From assembly GCA_964653145.1 (NCBI GenBank), contig CAZZCG010000018.1, forward strand, positions 1 through 64,000: a stretch of DNA of 64,000 bases, given 5' to 3'. Origin of the DNA: Pseudocalidococcus sp964653145. GTDB lineage: Bacteria > Cyanobacteriota > Cyanobacteriia > Thermosynechococcales > Thermosynechococcaceae. The notes under the pieces are model-generated. The model did no database searches. It saw nothing but the letters and a program-made list of their open reading frames with translations, and was not told the DNA's origin. A program made the translations under genes and the position numbers. Below, piece after piece: positions 9,435-17,808 of this stretch. How positions within the stretch are numbered: the stretch's first letter is position 1; every line of letters starts with the position of its first letter.

Positions 9435-10544
9435 CTAAGCCATAACCAGGGACTTATCGGGACTGGCCGCCGTTAGTTCAACCCCAAACACCTCTTGGAA
9501 TACTTGGCCCACCCGATCACCGGAGTCAATGGATGCTAGGGGATCTTTCCGTAAGCGATGGCGTAAACAGAGGACAATTACCCGCTGAATATCGGCAACG
9601 GTTACATCCTGGTGTCCCTCAAGGGCGGCGAGGGCTTTGGCGGCGCGGTTGGTAACGATATCCCCCCGTAACCCATCCACGTCTAACTGGGCACAGACCT
9701 GGGAAATTTGCACCCGTAATTCATAATCCAATTGAACCTGGGGCAGGCGGGCCTGGGCAGCGATAATCTTGGCCTGGAGTTCTTCCTGGGCGGTTTGATG
9801 GGCCTGCAAAAATTCTTCTGGAGCCTGATCAAACTGAGTCCGCTGTTCAACAATTTCCACCCGCAAGCTGGGATCTTTGACGGTACGAATTTCAGCATGC
9901 ATTCCGAATCGATCCAAGAGTTGTGGCCGCAGTTCCCCTTCCTCTGGGTTACCCGAACCAACCAAGACAAATCGGGCTGGGTGTCGAATTGAAATGCCTT
10001 CCCGCTCCACCGTATTCCATCCTGAGGCGGCTGAATCCAACAAAACATCCACCAGGTGGTCATCCAGCAAATTGACTTCATCCACATACAAGATGCCGCG
10101 ATTGGCTTTGGCGAGCAGGCCTGGTTCAAAGGCTTTAACCCCCTCACTCAAGGCTTTTTCGATGTCAATGGTGCCGCAAACTCGGTCTTCCGTCGCCCCC
10201 AAGGGTAAATCCACCATCGTCACTTTTTGGGCTGTGATCGGTAATTCCTGCCCAGAGGCCAGGGCTAACTTCACTTCATCACTCATCAGGTCAGCATCGG
10301 TGGGACTGCTGTTGAAGGGATCATTGGCGACAACTTCAATTTCTGGCAACAGATCAGCCAAGGCGCGAATGGTTGTGGATTTGCCAGTTCCCCGATCTCC
10401 CATGATCATGACACCGCCAATTTTGGGATCAATAACATTGAGCAGGAGGGAGAGCTTCATTTCCTCTTGCCCAACGATGGCCGTAAATGGGAAGACAGGA
10501 CGACGATTCAGAGCAGTGGCAGTCACAGGCTTGATCAAACTCAT
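9435..10544 (-). CDS. chlI: Magnesium chelatase ATPase subunit I
   Basis: ChlI is the AAA+ subunit that, with ChlD and ChlH, inserts Mg2+ into protoporphyrin IX, the committed step to chlorophyll. The 369-residue product shows Walker A GDRGTGKS (49-56), Walker B ILYVDEVNLL (Asp155, Glu156), the GxxxPQLLDRFGMH sensor/arginine-finger region and the C-terminal helical domain (RHRLRKDPL). Length and motifs match cyanobacterial ChlI throughout. The CRR7-like gene follows in the same direction, and a beta-lactamase-like gene lies just upstream (stop 30 bp before this ATG). No anomalies. Confidence 0.97.
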   Translation of the reverse strand: MSLIKPVTATALNRRPVFPFTAIVGQEEMKLSLLLNVIDPKIGGVMIMGDRGTGKSTTIRALADLLPEIEVVANDPFNSSPTDADLMSDEVKLALASGQELPITAQKVTMVDLPLGATEDRVCGTIDIEKALSEGVKAFEPGLLAKANRGILYVDEVNLLDDHLVDVLLDSAASGWNTVEREGISIRHPARFVLVGSGNPEEGELRPQLLDRFGMHAEIRTVKDPSLRVEIVEQRTQFDQAPEEFLQAHQTAQEELQAKIIAAQARLPQVQLDYELRVQISQVCAQLDVDGLRGDIVTNRAAKALAALEGHQDVTVADIQRVIVLCLRHRLRKDPLASIDSGDRVGQVFQEVFGVELTAASPDKSLVMA

Positions 10545-10573
10545 ACAGCCTATTCATTTTGCCATCTTCTGCC

Positions 10574-11542
10574 CTATCCCTCCAGGCCAGGGACGCGTTG
10601 ACTGATGGCATCGGCGATAAAGGGCAAAATTTCGGTGTTGGTGCTGGCAGTTTTACTGTCTAAAAAGACAACGAGACTGAAGGGGTATTTTCCTGGCAAT
10701 TCCACATAGGCGGCATCATGACGCACCCAACTGGTGAGACCGGCTTTTGACCAGAGTTTCGCACTTTCCGGTAGCCCACCCCCTAAAAATCCTGTGACTT
10801 GGTTTTCCGGGTCAGCAGCCAAATCTTCGGGTTTTAAACTGCGGGCCATTAATCCCAACATGGCCTCAGAACGCTCTGGACTGACGGCAACTCCGCCAAT
10901 AATGCTGTGTAGGAGCCGCAGGGTGGCATTCACGGAAAGCCGATTGCGATTTTCGCGGTTTAACCCAACAAACAAATTTTCCCGACCATAGGGGCCATCG
11001 CACCAAGTTTTTTGATTGATATTAATTTCCGCAAGTTCGGGCCAGCCCAGGGATTGAAAATAGCGGTTGACAATATTCCGTTGGTATTGCCAGGTGGCAA
11101 AGGGGCCTGGGGGGAGTTCGGGGCCGCTGGTGGTTCCGGTCAAAACATCCATGACGTAGCCCGTAGCATCATTGCTGGAGTCAACAATCATGTCTCGTAA
11201 AGCCCGGTCTAATTCTGCACTCGGGGGGAGCATTTTACTCTCTTGCCATTCGTGGGCCGCCACCAGGTAAAACAACTTAACAACACTAGCGGGGTAAATT
11301 TGAACGTCACCTCTATAGCTGTAGCCCCGAATGGGATATTGCCAAAACTCCGCTGGGCTTAAGGCTCCTCCCGTATTGACGATCACTGGCGGTGTATAGA
11401 TGATCCAGGCCAAGGCAATCTCTTCTTTTCCCAACCAGGTAAATTTTTCCCAGGCCGCGTTTAAGACATGCTCCCCTAAAACAGCTAAGGCAGCATCCGG
11501 TTGAAAGAAGGTCATAGACGTTTCCAGGGGGGCAAGGGACAA
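10574..11542 (-). CDS. Class A beta-lactamase-like serine hydrolase
   Basis: A 322-residue protein of the beta-lactamase/transpeptidase-like fold (PF13354 type). It has the SxxK active-site motif Ser86-Val-Val-Lys89 (IYPASVVKLFYLVAA), an SxN-like element in VDSSNDATGYV (~121-130) and a K-A-G box (LWSKAGLTSWVRHD) in place of KTG. No clear signal peptide is visible at this start; an upstream in-frame start could exist. Such proteins in cyanobacteria are often annotated as serine hydrolases or D-Ala-D-Ala carboxypeptidase relatives and need not confer antibiotic resistance. It lies upstream of chlI on the same strand. Confidence 0.8.
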   Translation of the reverse strand: MSLAPLETSMTFFQPDAALAVLGEHVLNAAWEKFTWLGKEEIALAWIIYTPPVIVNTGGALSPAEFWQYPIRGYSYRGDVQIYPASVVKLFYLVAAHEWQESKMLPPSAELDRALRDMIVDSSNDATGYVMDVLTGTTSGPELPPGPFATWQYQRNIVNRYFQSLGWPELAEININQKTWCDGPYGRENLFVGLNRENRNRLSVNATLRLLHSIIGGVAVSPERSEAMLGLMARSLKPEDLAADPENQVTGFLGGGLPESAKLWSKAGLTSWVRHDAAYVELPGKYPFSLVVFLDSKTASTNTEILPFIADAISQRVPGLEG

Positions 11543-11640
11543 GGAAGTACTTAATTGGCAAAAACGGCCAAATCTTAAGACACTGACTTAGTATCTAAAA
11601 CTTGGCCGTTCGGTGAGAGATTGACTGCTCAATGGGACGC

Positions 11641-12864
11641 TTAGGGAGCTAAGGCATTACCCCGCAACAGGCTACCAATGGTTTTGGCCGTAATTTTAAG
11701 CTGAACCAACGGATTTGCTGGCACCACGGTTTTATAGAGATAGCTGTCAAAGGTCAAGCGCTGCACATCAATGTCTTCGCACATCTCGACAAAGGCTTCC
11801 CGGGTAGCATCGGAGCGATAAAAGACCCGTTGCAGCAAGTCCAATACCAAATAGGTCATGCCGTAGCGTTGATCCCAGCGTTTCAGATAGACCTTGAGAT
11901 CGGCTTCGGTGGGGATGCGTTGGCCATTATTGGAGAACTCAACAATGGTTTCCGCACACATCCGAGCAGACTTGGCAGCAAAGTAAATCCCTTCACCGGA
12001 AGATTTCGTTACAGTTCCGGCGGCATCACCAACCAACGCTACCCGACCAACCACGCGCCGCGGCCGAGGATGTTCAGGAATGGGGTGGGCTTCAACTTTG
12101 ATAATTTGTCCGCCTTCCAACTTCGCAGCGGCTCGCGCCCGGATCCCGGCCTGGAGTTGACGGATTTTTTCCTTGTTGATCTTCATAGTGCCGGTACCCA
12201 CGGCCACGTGATCGTATTTGGGGAAAACCCAGGCGTAAAAGTCAGGGGAAACATCATCACCCACATACATTTCCGCTAAGTCGTTGTAGTAGGTCATTTT
12301 GTCTTCCGGTAGACGGATCCGCTCTTGGAAAGCAATGGCGTAGTTGTAGTCTCCGGCGTCAATTTCCTTGGCAATCCGAGAATTAGCACCATCAGCCCCG
12401 ATGACAACATCCACTTCCAGGGTTTTGGCGATGCCTTCCGGGCCCCCGTTGGATAGATCAGCGTAATGGAGGGTGTAGGGCTTGCTGGAATTCTCAGGGA
12501 TGTCCATCTTAAAGACGGTGCCGTTGATCAGATTTGCCCCAAAACCTGCTGCCCGGTCCCGTAAAAAGCCATCTAAGACTTCCCGACGACACATCCCAAT
12601 GTATTCATCCGCCTTCAGGGTATGACCAATGTTGACTTCAATATTAGATGGCGAGATCATTTTCATCTTCCGGACTTGGCGGTCGATGATGTGGGGAGGC
12701 AGATCAAATTCACTGACCATGCACAGGGGAATTGCGCCGCCACAGGGTTTGGCGTTGTCTAATTTCCGTTCAAATAAATAGGTTTCAATTCCAGCTTTAG
12801 CCAGTGTTTCTGCTGCTGATGATCCGGCCGGCCCAGAACCGACAACCGCAACCCGAAGTGCCAA
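11641..12864 (-). CDS. chlP: Geranylgeranyl diphosphate / geranylgeranyl-chlorophyll reductase
   Basis: ChlP is an FAD/NADPH-dependent reductase that converts the geranylgeranyl chain to phytyl for chlorophyll and tocopherol. The FAD-binding motif GSGPAGSSAAETLAKAG is at the N-terminus, followed by FERK and CGGAIP; the second FAD motif GDAAGTVTKSSGEGI is near residue 290. I use TTG 12864 (product begins MALRVAVVGSG, 407 residues, the usual cyanobacterial length). It is preceded by a GGGAGA-type ribosome binding site, whereas the longer frame to 12990 adds an unrelated basic N-terminus. It follows ~100 bp after the beta-lactamase-like gene's start region on the same strand. Confidence 0.95.
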   Translation of the reverse strand: MALRVAVVGSGPAGSSAAETLAKAGIETYLFERKLDNAKPCGGAIPLCMVSEFDLPPHIIDRQVRKMKMISPSNIEVNIGHTLKADEYIGMCRREVLDGFLRDRAAGFGANLINGTVFKMDIPENSSKPYTLHYADLSNGGPEGIAKTLEVDVVIGADGANSRIAKEIDAGDYNYAIAFQERIRLPEDKMTYYNDLAEMYVGDDVSPDFYAWVFPKYDHVAVGTGTMKINKEKIRQLQAGIRARAAAKLEGGQIIKVEAHPIPEHPRPRRVVGRVALVGDAAGTVTKSSGEGIYFAAKSARMCAETIVEFSNNGQRIPTEADLKVYLKRWDQRYGMTYLVLDLLQRVFYRSDATREAFVEMCEDIDVQRLTFDSYLYKTVVPANPLVQLKITAKTIGSLLRGNALAP

Positions 12865-13091
12865 GGTCGTTCTCCCAAATGCAATAACGGCAACAGTTTG
12901 GATGGTAACACGCCATTTTTTCCGGTTCAGCAGTATTTCAGGGCATTTACAGTTTTGTAATAGTCTGTAACGCATAGGGGAATTTCTCAAGGATGAGGAT
13001 TGATCTGCATGGGGGTGATGGGATATTCCTGTCGGGTTCTCAGCATTGAACCAAAGTGACTAGGGGAGAGTCTGAATTGATGTAGGTTTCG

Positions 13092-13697
13092 ATGAGGCGA
13101 GATTCCTTGATCAATGCGATGCCCCACCTAGACCAAGGTCTGCCCCTAACCACTGTGGTCGATCCCGATTGGGATGTGATTGTCATCATTTTGGCAGGTC
13201 AACCAGAACACTTTCGACTGCTCTATCGGCGGCATCATCCGCGGGTGCGTTCGCTATTGTTTCAGCTCTGTGGGGCCCCAGCGGTGGATGACTTGGTTCA
13301 GGAGGTATTCTTTCGGGCCTGGAAGGGATTACCCCGACTCCAACGGCGCGCAAAATTTACCACTTGGCTCTATCGCATTACCTGTAATGTGGCCCATGAT
13401 TATCGCCGGCAAGCGGCTAGACGTTGTGCCCAGGCCCAAACTTGGCAAACTGAGACCCCACCCTCAATCCCAGCTCCAGATTTGGCAGAGTTGCATTACC
13501 AGGATGTCGTCAAACGGGGCCTGGAAACCCTGGGGAGAGCGCAACGGGAGGTTTTGGTGCTCCATGATTTAGAGGGCCTGGCCCAGAGGGAAATTGCGCA
13601 AATTTTGAGTATTCCTGTAGGGACGGTGAAATCACGCCTATTCCATGCCCGGCAGAAGGTGCGTCAGTTTTTTGAACAGGAGGGAATTGCCCTATGA
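13092..13697 (+). CDS. ECF-type RNA polymerase sigma factor
   Basis: A 201-residue group 4 (ECF) sigma factor. Region 2 lies around residues 45-110 (RHHPRVRSLLFQLCG...VDDLVQEVFFRAWKGL...FTTWLYRITCNVAHDYRR) and region 4 around 140-195 (LGRAQREVLVLHDLEGLAQREIAQILSIPVGTVKSRLFHAR), the latter a typical helix-turn-helix. Its stop overlaps the next gene's start by 4 bp (ATGA at 13694), a classic sigma/anti-sigma arrangement. It is divergent from chlP. The third gene of the unit is a Spy-like periplasmic protein, suggesting an envelope or metal stress regulon, which is an inference from context. Confidence 0.92.
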   Translation: MRRDSLINAMPHLDQGLPLTTVVDPDWDVIVIILAGQPEHFRLLYRRHHPRVRSLLFQLCGAPAVDDLVQEVFFRAWKGLPRLQRRAKFTTWLYRITCNVAHDYRRQAARRCAQAQTWQTETPPSIPAPDLAELHYQDVVKRGLETLGRAQREVLVLHDLEGLAQREIAQILSIPVGTVKSRLFHARQKVRQFFEQEGIAL

Positions 13698-14068
13698 CTC
13701 CCCAGCCAAAGTCGGATCAAGAGAATGGTCACCTGCGGCATTTTCTCAGACGTTACCAACCCCAACCTCCGCCTGCCAGTCGGGATCTCGAGACCCAATT
13801 GATGCACCGAATCCAAGAAGAACACTGTCTTCACCATCGACAACGGGCTTGGTTTTGGGGACTGGTGGGGGTCTTGGTGCTCGTAGGGGGTGGTTGGGGG
13901 ATTCGCCAGGCCCTGCAACCTCAGGCCATAACTGCGATGGAGGCGGCCGAGTTGGAAGCCTTTGTTGCCGATCATTGGACAGGTCTTTTTGAGGAGTCTG
14001 AGGACTTGCTGCCAGTCGTCTACGGCAATGGGGATTGGGAACCTACTCAAGCTAACTCTGAGCTTTAG
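13694..14068 (+). CDS. Putative anti-sigma factor (single-pass membrane protein)
   Basis: A 124-residue protein with a hydrophilic cytoplasmic N-terminus (1-52), one transmembrane helix (~53-71, FWGLVGVLVLVGGGWGI) and a short C-terminal extracytoplasmic tail. Its start codon overlaps the ECF sigma stop (ATGA), so translation is coupled. A zinc-binding HxxxCxxC anti-sigma signature is not present, so the call rests on topology and on the sigma/anti-sigma gene arrangement. The next gene encodes a Spy-like periplasmic protein that could feed the sensing. Function is inferred, not seen. Confidence 0.55.
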   Translation: MTPQPKSDQENGHLRHFLRRYQPQPPPASRDLETQLMHRIQEEHCLHHRQRAWFWGLVGVLVLVGGGWGIRQALQPQAITAMEAAELEAFVADHWTGLFEESEDLLPVVYGNGDWEPTQANSEL

Positions 14069-14113
14069 GTTTCTAGCCCATCAGTTAAAAAACTAGATTG
14101 AGAGGAAAGAATT

Positions 14114-14566
14114 ATGTGGATTAAATCGTTATCAGCGGTGGTTTTGGTTTCAGCATTGGCCTGGCCTGGGTTTAGCCTAATGCCAGCGGCTGCTCAACCA
14201 GCGGGGCCTGGGGGAAATCGTCCCAACCGGATGGAGCGGTTAAACCTGGATTTGACTCCAGAACAAACAACTCGAATGCAGGCGGTTCGGAATAAATACA
14301 AAGAGCAAATGACCCAGGCCCGGAACCGACTCAAACAGGCCCGCACAGAGCTGCGACAACTGATGGCTAGTGGTGCTCCCGAAAATCAGACACGGGCTAA
14401 GTTTGAACAGGTACGGCAATGGCAGGAGCAACTGGCAGAGCTGCGGTTCCAAAGCATGAGTGAGATCAATGGGATTCTGACTCCAGCTCAACGGCAACAG
14501 CTCAATAACCAGATGGAGCAACGGCAACAACAGTGGGGTAATCGCCAGCAGAAGCCAGGTCAGTAG
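14114..14566 (+). CDS. Spy/CpxP-like periplasmic protein with LTxxQ motifs
   Basis: A 150-residue protein with a clear signal peptide (residues 1-27, ending MPAAAQ) and a highly charged helical domain. Two LTxxQ-type motifs occur: LDLTPEQTTRMQAVRNKYK (~52-66) and ILTPAQRQQL (~125-134). This is the signature of the Spy/CpxP/CnrX family of periplasmic chaperones or metal/envelope stress sensors. The ribosome binding site GAGGAAAG precedes the ATG. It is the third gene after the ECF sigma and the putative anti-sigma, so it may be the periplasmic arm of that circuit (compare CnrYXH). The CAST left end begins only 91 bp downstream. Confidence 0.82.
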   Translation: MWIKSLSAVVLVSALAWPGFSLMPAAAQPAGPGGNRPNRMERLNLDLTPEQTTRMQAVRNKYKEQMTQARNRLKQARTELRQLMASGAPENQTRAKFEQVRQWQEQLAELRFQSMSEINGILTPAQRQQLNNQMEQRQQQWGNRQQKPGQ

Positions 14567-14657
14567 AGGGTTGGTCTTGGATAGTTTAGGCGTCAGGGTG
14601 ATTACTGCGATCCAGGCCCTGTGTCTTTGATACCCAACACGCTTAGTTCAAAGCAGT

Positions 14658-14837
14658 TGTACATTAACGAATTATTTGACGCTTTAACAAAAGTCTGTCG
14701 CTAAGACTCATTATTCTTAAAACCCTTATCTAGACAAGCTCCTAGGTAGGGGCTTTATTTTATCTGTTCACGTAATATACTGGGACACTTTAACAGATTA
14801 GGTGTCATTTTCAGGCAAATTAACAAAATCGTTGTCG
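14658..14837 (+). repeat. CAST left end: terminal inverted repeat and four TnsB-type binding sites
   Basis: TGTACA marks the terminus. Four 17-bp direct sites of consensus TTAACrAAttrttGTC follow at 14664-14680, 14684-14700, 14790-14806 and 14820-14836. The first two are adjacent (20-bp pitch) and the last two 30 bp apart, with a ~90-bp gap between the pairs. The right end carries three copies in the opposite orientation with a tight 19-21-bp pitch. Such left/right asymmetry is a Tn7-family trait that sets end identity. The site role is inferred from repeat structure and position. Confidence 0.88.
14736..14763 (+). terminator. Rho-independent terminator-like hairpin inside the CAST left end
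   Basis: AAGCTCC (14736-14742) pairs with GGGGCTT (14749-14755) around a 6-nt loop and is followed by TATTTTAT. It lies between the two pairs of TnsB sites and could stop host transcripts from the Spy-like gene reading into tnsB. Confidence 0.55.
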
Positions 14838-14853
14838 TATTTTATGATGCGTC

Positions 14854-14870
14854 TATAATTACATATATGT
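14854..14870 (+). promoter_or_regulatory. tnsB promoter -10 box with adjoining palindromic operator
   Basis: TATAAT (14854-14859) is followed by the 10-bp palindrome ACATATATGT (14861-14870), ending 15 bp before the tnsB ATG. The same GTCTATAA...ACATATATGTT arrangement precedes cas12k at 24369-24387. This makes it a likely shared operator for the MerR/CvkR-type regulator encoded in the element. Confidence 0.7.
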
Positions 14871-14885
14871 TTTTTAATTTGCATC

Positions 14886-16517
14886 ATGAACGATAATCAT
14901 TCAACTGAGACTGGCTTGGTGATTAATGAAAATCTCCTTAATGCACTTCAGCCTCTAATGGAACCCTGCGACCGTAAAACCTATGGGCAGTTGCTTCGAC
15001 AAGTGGCTAAGGATACAGGTAAGTCAGTCAGAACGATTCAACGCCTAATGAATCGTTGGCAAGAAAAGGGACTAGAAGCATTTGCTTATTTAGAACGAGG
15101 TGATAAAGGCATGCCCCGAATCTCGGACTACTGGCAGAACTTTATTCTTAAAACCTATGAACAAGGCAATCGCAGCGGTCGGAAGATGACTCCGGCTCAA
15201 GTTGCCCTGAAAGTCAAGGTAGAGGCAAAGCGACTGGGGGAAGCGGATTATCCATCACACATGACGGTTTATCGACTGCTGAATCCGGTTATTGAGCTTA
15301 AGGAGCAAAAAAAGTCATTGAGGTCACCTGGCTGGCTTGGCTCAAGCATGGTTGTGACAACTCGGGATGGTCAGTCTATTAAAGTGCAATACAGCAATCA
15401 AGTATGGCAGTGCGACCATACCCCAGCCGATATTCTCTTGGTTGATGCTAATGGTCAACTCTTGGGACGCCCGTGGTTAACAACAGTGGTGGATACCTAT
15501 TCCCGTTGTGTGATGGGGTTCAATATTGGGTTTGATGCGCCAAGTTCAACGGTAGTAGCACTCGCTTTGAGGCACTCAATTTTGCCCAAGTCCTACGGCG
15601 CAGACTATAAACTTAATTGTGAATGGGGGACGTATGGGACTCCAATCTATTTCTATACAGATGGTGGTAAGGATTTCAAGTCCAATCATTTACAGCAGAT
15701 TGGAGCACAACTGGGGTTTACCTGTTACTTAAGACGCAAACCTTCCGATGGTGGCATAGTTGAACGTGTTTTCAAGACCTTAAATACGCAGCTATTTTCG
15801 ACCTTGCCGGGATATACAGGATCGAATGTTAAAGAACGCCCGAAATCGGCAGAGAAAGATGCTTGCTTAACAATACAAGACCTGGAACGCTTGATCGTTA
15901 GATTTTTGGTAGATAACTACAACCAGAGTCTTGATGCCCGGATGGGAGGCCAAACCCGTTATCAACGTTGGGAATCAGGTCTGGCTGCGACTCCAATTCT
16001 GCCGACCGAGCGAGAACTTGATATTTGTCTGATGAAGTCAACTGAGCGGCGGGTGCAACGGGGTGGCTATGTCCAGTTTGAAAACTTGTTGTACAAGGGG
16101 GAAAATCTTAGCGGCTATGAAGGGACACAGGTAAGACTCCGCTATAACCCTACGGATATTACGACATTGCTAGTGTACCGATGGGATAAAGGGAAAGAGG
16201 TGTTTTTAACCCGTGCGATTGCTCAACATCTGGAAGCAACATCCCTGACCTATGCGGATGCAAAAGCAGCTCGTAAAGCACTACGTGAATCTAACCAAAG
16301 CATCAAAAATTGTTCGATTCTGGCAGAGGTAGAGTGGCGTGACCAAGAAGTGGCCAAGACCGTAAAACAACGGCGCAAAAAGGCTCAGGAGGTATTTAAG
16401 GCTCCCAATCGGGCATCTCTGGCACAAACAGAAACTATTCAAGAGGAAGAGCCAGAGGTGACCTCTATGGAGCCATTAGAAAACGTGAAGATTTGGGACG
16501 TTGACGAGGATTATTAG
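14886..16517 (+). CDS. tnsB: TnsB transposase (DDE/RNase H-fold), type V-K CAST
   Basis: TnsB cuts the 3' ends of the transposon and joins them to target DNA. The 543-residue protein has an N-terminal helix-turn-helix region (~30-65, SVRTIQRLMNRW), further DNA-binding helices and an integrase core. Catalytic acids are Asp177 (VWQCDHTPAD), Asp259 (FYTDGGKDF) and Glu293 (GGIVERVFKTLN), with spacing equal to characterised V-K TnsB as I recall it. A beta-barrel and a C-terminal tail rich in acidic residues follow, the tail being the part that engages TnsC in relatives. The gene lies just inside the left end and is followed after 2 bp by tnsC. It appears intact and active. Confidence 0.95.
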   Translation: MNDNHSTETGLVINENLLNALQPLMEPCDRKTYGQLLRQVAKDTGKSVRTIQRLMNRWQEKGLEAFAYLERGDKGMPRISDYWQNFILKTYEQGNRSGRKMTPAQVALKVKVEAKRLGEADYPSHMTVYRLLNPVIELKEQKKSLRSPGWLGSSMVVTTRDGQSIKVQYSNQVWQCDHTPADILLVDANGQLLGRPWLTTVVDTYSRCVMGFNIGFDAPSSTVVALALRHSILPKSYGADYKLNCEWGTYGTPIYFYTDGGKDFKSNHLQQIGAQLGFTCYLRRKPSDGGIVERVFKTLNTQLFSTLPGYTGSNVKERPKSAEKDACLTIQDLERLIVRFLVDNYNQSLDARMGGQTRYQRWESGLAATPILPTERELDICLMKSTERRVQRGGYVQFENLLYKGENLSGYEGTQVRLRYNPTDITTLLVYRWDKGKEVFLTRAIAQHLEATSLTYADAKAARKALRESNQSIKNCSILAEVEWRDQEVAKTVKQRRKKAQEVFKAPNRASLAQTETIQEEEPEVTSMEPLENVKIWDVDEDY

Positions 16518-16519
16518 CC

Positions 16520-17308
16520 ATGAATGCGGTTATTGATATATCCAAGGAAATTAGGCGGCTCCAAAAAACACAAATTGTTGCCTTGGAGCAGGTTCGATTA
16601 GTACATGAGTGGCTGGATCAACAACGTCTTTGTCGGCAACCCGGCCGGATCATTGGTGACTCTCGGACGGGTAAGAGTTGTTCAATTGCCAGTTATTTAC
16701 GGGAACATCCACCGACCCAAGTACAGGGACAACCCCCAAAGATACCAGTGCTCTCCATCCAAGTCCCACAAGAGTGTGGAGCGAAGGTACTGTACACACT
16801 AATTCTTAAGGCACTTAAATTCAAGGTAACGCAGGGTGCAATAGCTGACTTGCGAGAAAGAGCCTACAAGCATCTGCGAGACTGTGGTGTGGAGATGTTG
16901 GTGATTGATGAAGCTGACCGAATTAGGGCTAAGACTTTTGCAGATGTCCGGGATATTTTTGACAACCTGGGGATTGCGGTGATTTTGGTGGGGACAGACA
17001 GACTGGATGTTGTGATTGGTCGGGATGAGCAAGTCAAAAACCGTTTCTATGCCCAGTTTCGGATGGGGGTGCTCACTCCAGTCCAGTTTGAGCAAGCAGT
17101 TCGTATTTGGGAGGAAATGATTTTAAGGTCGCCTGTGCCGTCAAATTTGACAGCGAAGGGGACTCTCAAGTTATTGCGGGAGAAAACCCGAGGGTACATC
17201 GGCTTATTGGACATGATTTTACGGCAAGCGGCAATTGCGGCTCTACAAAAAGGGGAATCCAAAATTGAACTTGACACGCTTAAGAACGTGATGGATGGGT
17301 TTGGCTAA
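16520..17308 (+). CDS. tnsC: TnsC AAA+ regulator, type V-K CAST
   Basis: TnsC forms ATP-dependent filaments on target DNA, bridging the Cas12k-TniQ complex and TnsB. The 262-residue short form is typical of V-K elements. Walker A is GDSRTGKS (46-53); Walker B is MLVIDEADRI (Asp130, Glu131), followed by sensor 1 (ILVGTDRLD) and an arginine-rich element (VKNRFYAQFRMG). It starts 2 bp after tnsB and its last base is the first base of tniQ's start (TAATG), so all three are one translationally coupled operon. No defect was seen. Confidence 0.95.
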   Translation: MNAVIDISKEIRRLQKTQIVALEQVRLVHEWLDQQRLCRQPGRIIGDSRTGKSCSIASYLREHPPTQVQGQPPKIPVLSIQVPQECGAKVLYTLILKALKFKVTQGAIADLRERAYKHLRDCGVEMLVIDEADRIRAKTFADVRDIFDNLGIAVILVGTDRLDVVIGRDEQVKNRFYAQFRMGVLTPVQFEQAVRIWEEMILRSPVPSNLTAKGTLKLLREKTRGYIGLLDMILRQAAIAALQKGESKIELDTLKNVMDGFG

Positions 17309-17808
17309 TGGATGCAGGACTGGAGCCTTGGATTTATCGATCAAAACCTTATGTTGGGGAAAGTTTAAGCCATTATCTGGGTCGGTTTCGGCGGGAAAAT
17401 ATTATGACGGTTTCTCGGCTGGGAGAAGAGACTGGCCTGGGTGGGGTGTTGATTAAACGATTAGAGCGGTTTTACTTAAACCCCTTTCCTACTATTGACC
17501 AGCTTCAACCATTGGCTGAGTTTATGGGGCTAAGTCCAGAAGCATTATTTGCCATGTTGCCGCCGCCTGGAGTTGGGTTCAAATTGGAGCCTAGTCGCCT
17601 CTGTGGGGCTTGTTATGGTGAGGAGTCATTTCATCGCTTGGAGTGGCAGTTTAAGGACACAGCAGGCTGTGAGCGGCATCGGTTGCGGTTGCTGTCGGAA
17701 TGTCCAAAATGTAAGGCTCGGTTTCAAATTCCGGCTTTATGGGAAGGGCGGTGTCAGCGGTGCGGCTTGGGGTTTGGAGATATACAGGCGTTTCAGAAGA
17801 GGTACTAA
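17308..17808 (+). CDS. tniQ: TniQ target-selection protein, type V-K CAST
   Basis: TniQ caps TnsC filaments and links them to the Cas12k-guide complex. The 166-residue minimal form matches V-K CASTs (Tn7 TnsD is much larger). The N-terminal TniQ pattern is present (GESLSHYLGRFRRENIM), then a helical region. Four zinc-ligand pairs follow: Cys99/Cys102, Cys121/His124, Cys132/Cys135 and Cys149/Cys152. The start overlaps the tnsC stop by one base. It is convergent with, and overlaps by 4 bp, the cargo gene on the opposite strand. Confidence 0.93.
   Translation: MDAGLEPWIYRSKPYVGESLSHYLGRFRRENIMTVSRLGEETGLGGVLIKRLERFYLNPFPTIDQLQPLAEFMGLSPEALFAMLPPPGVGFKLEPSRLCGACYGEESFHRLEWQFKDTAGCERHRLRLLSECPKCKARFQIPALWEGRCQRCGLGFGDIQAFQKRY

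Noticed and set aside
9877..10605. Long plus-strand frame of 242 codons across chlI
   Set aside because: It is antisense to a perfectly conserved chlI and has a shadow-like Ser/Arg/Pro-rich composition.
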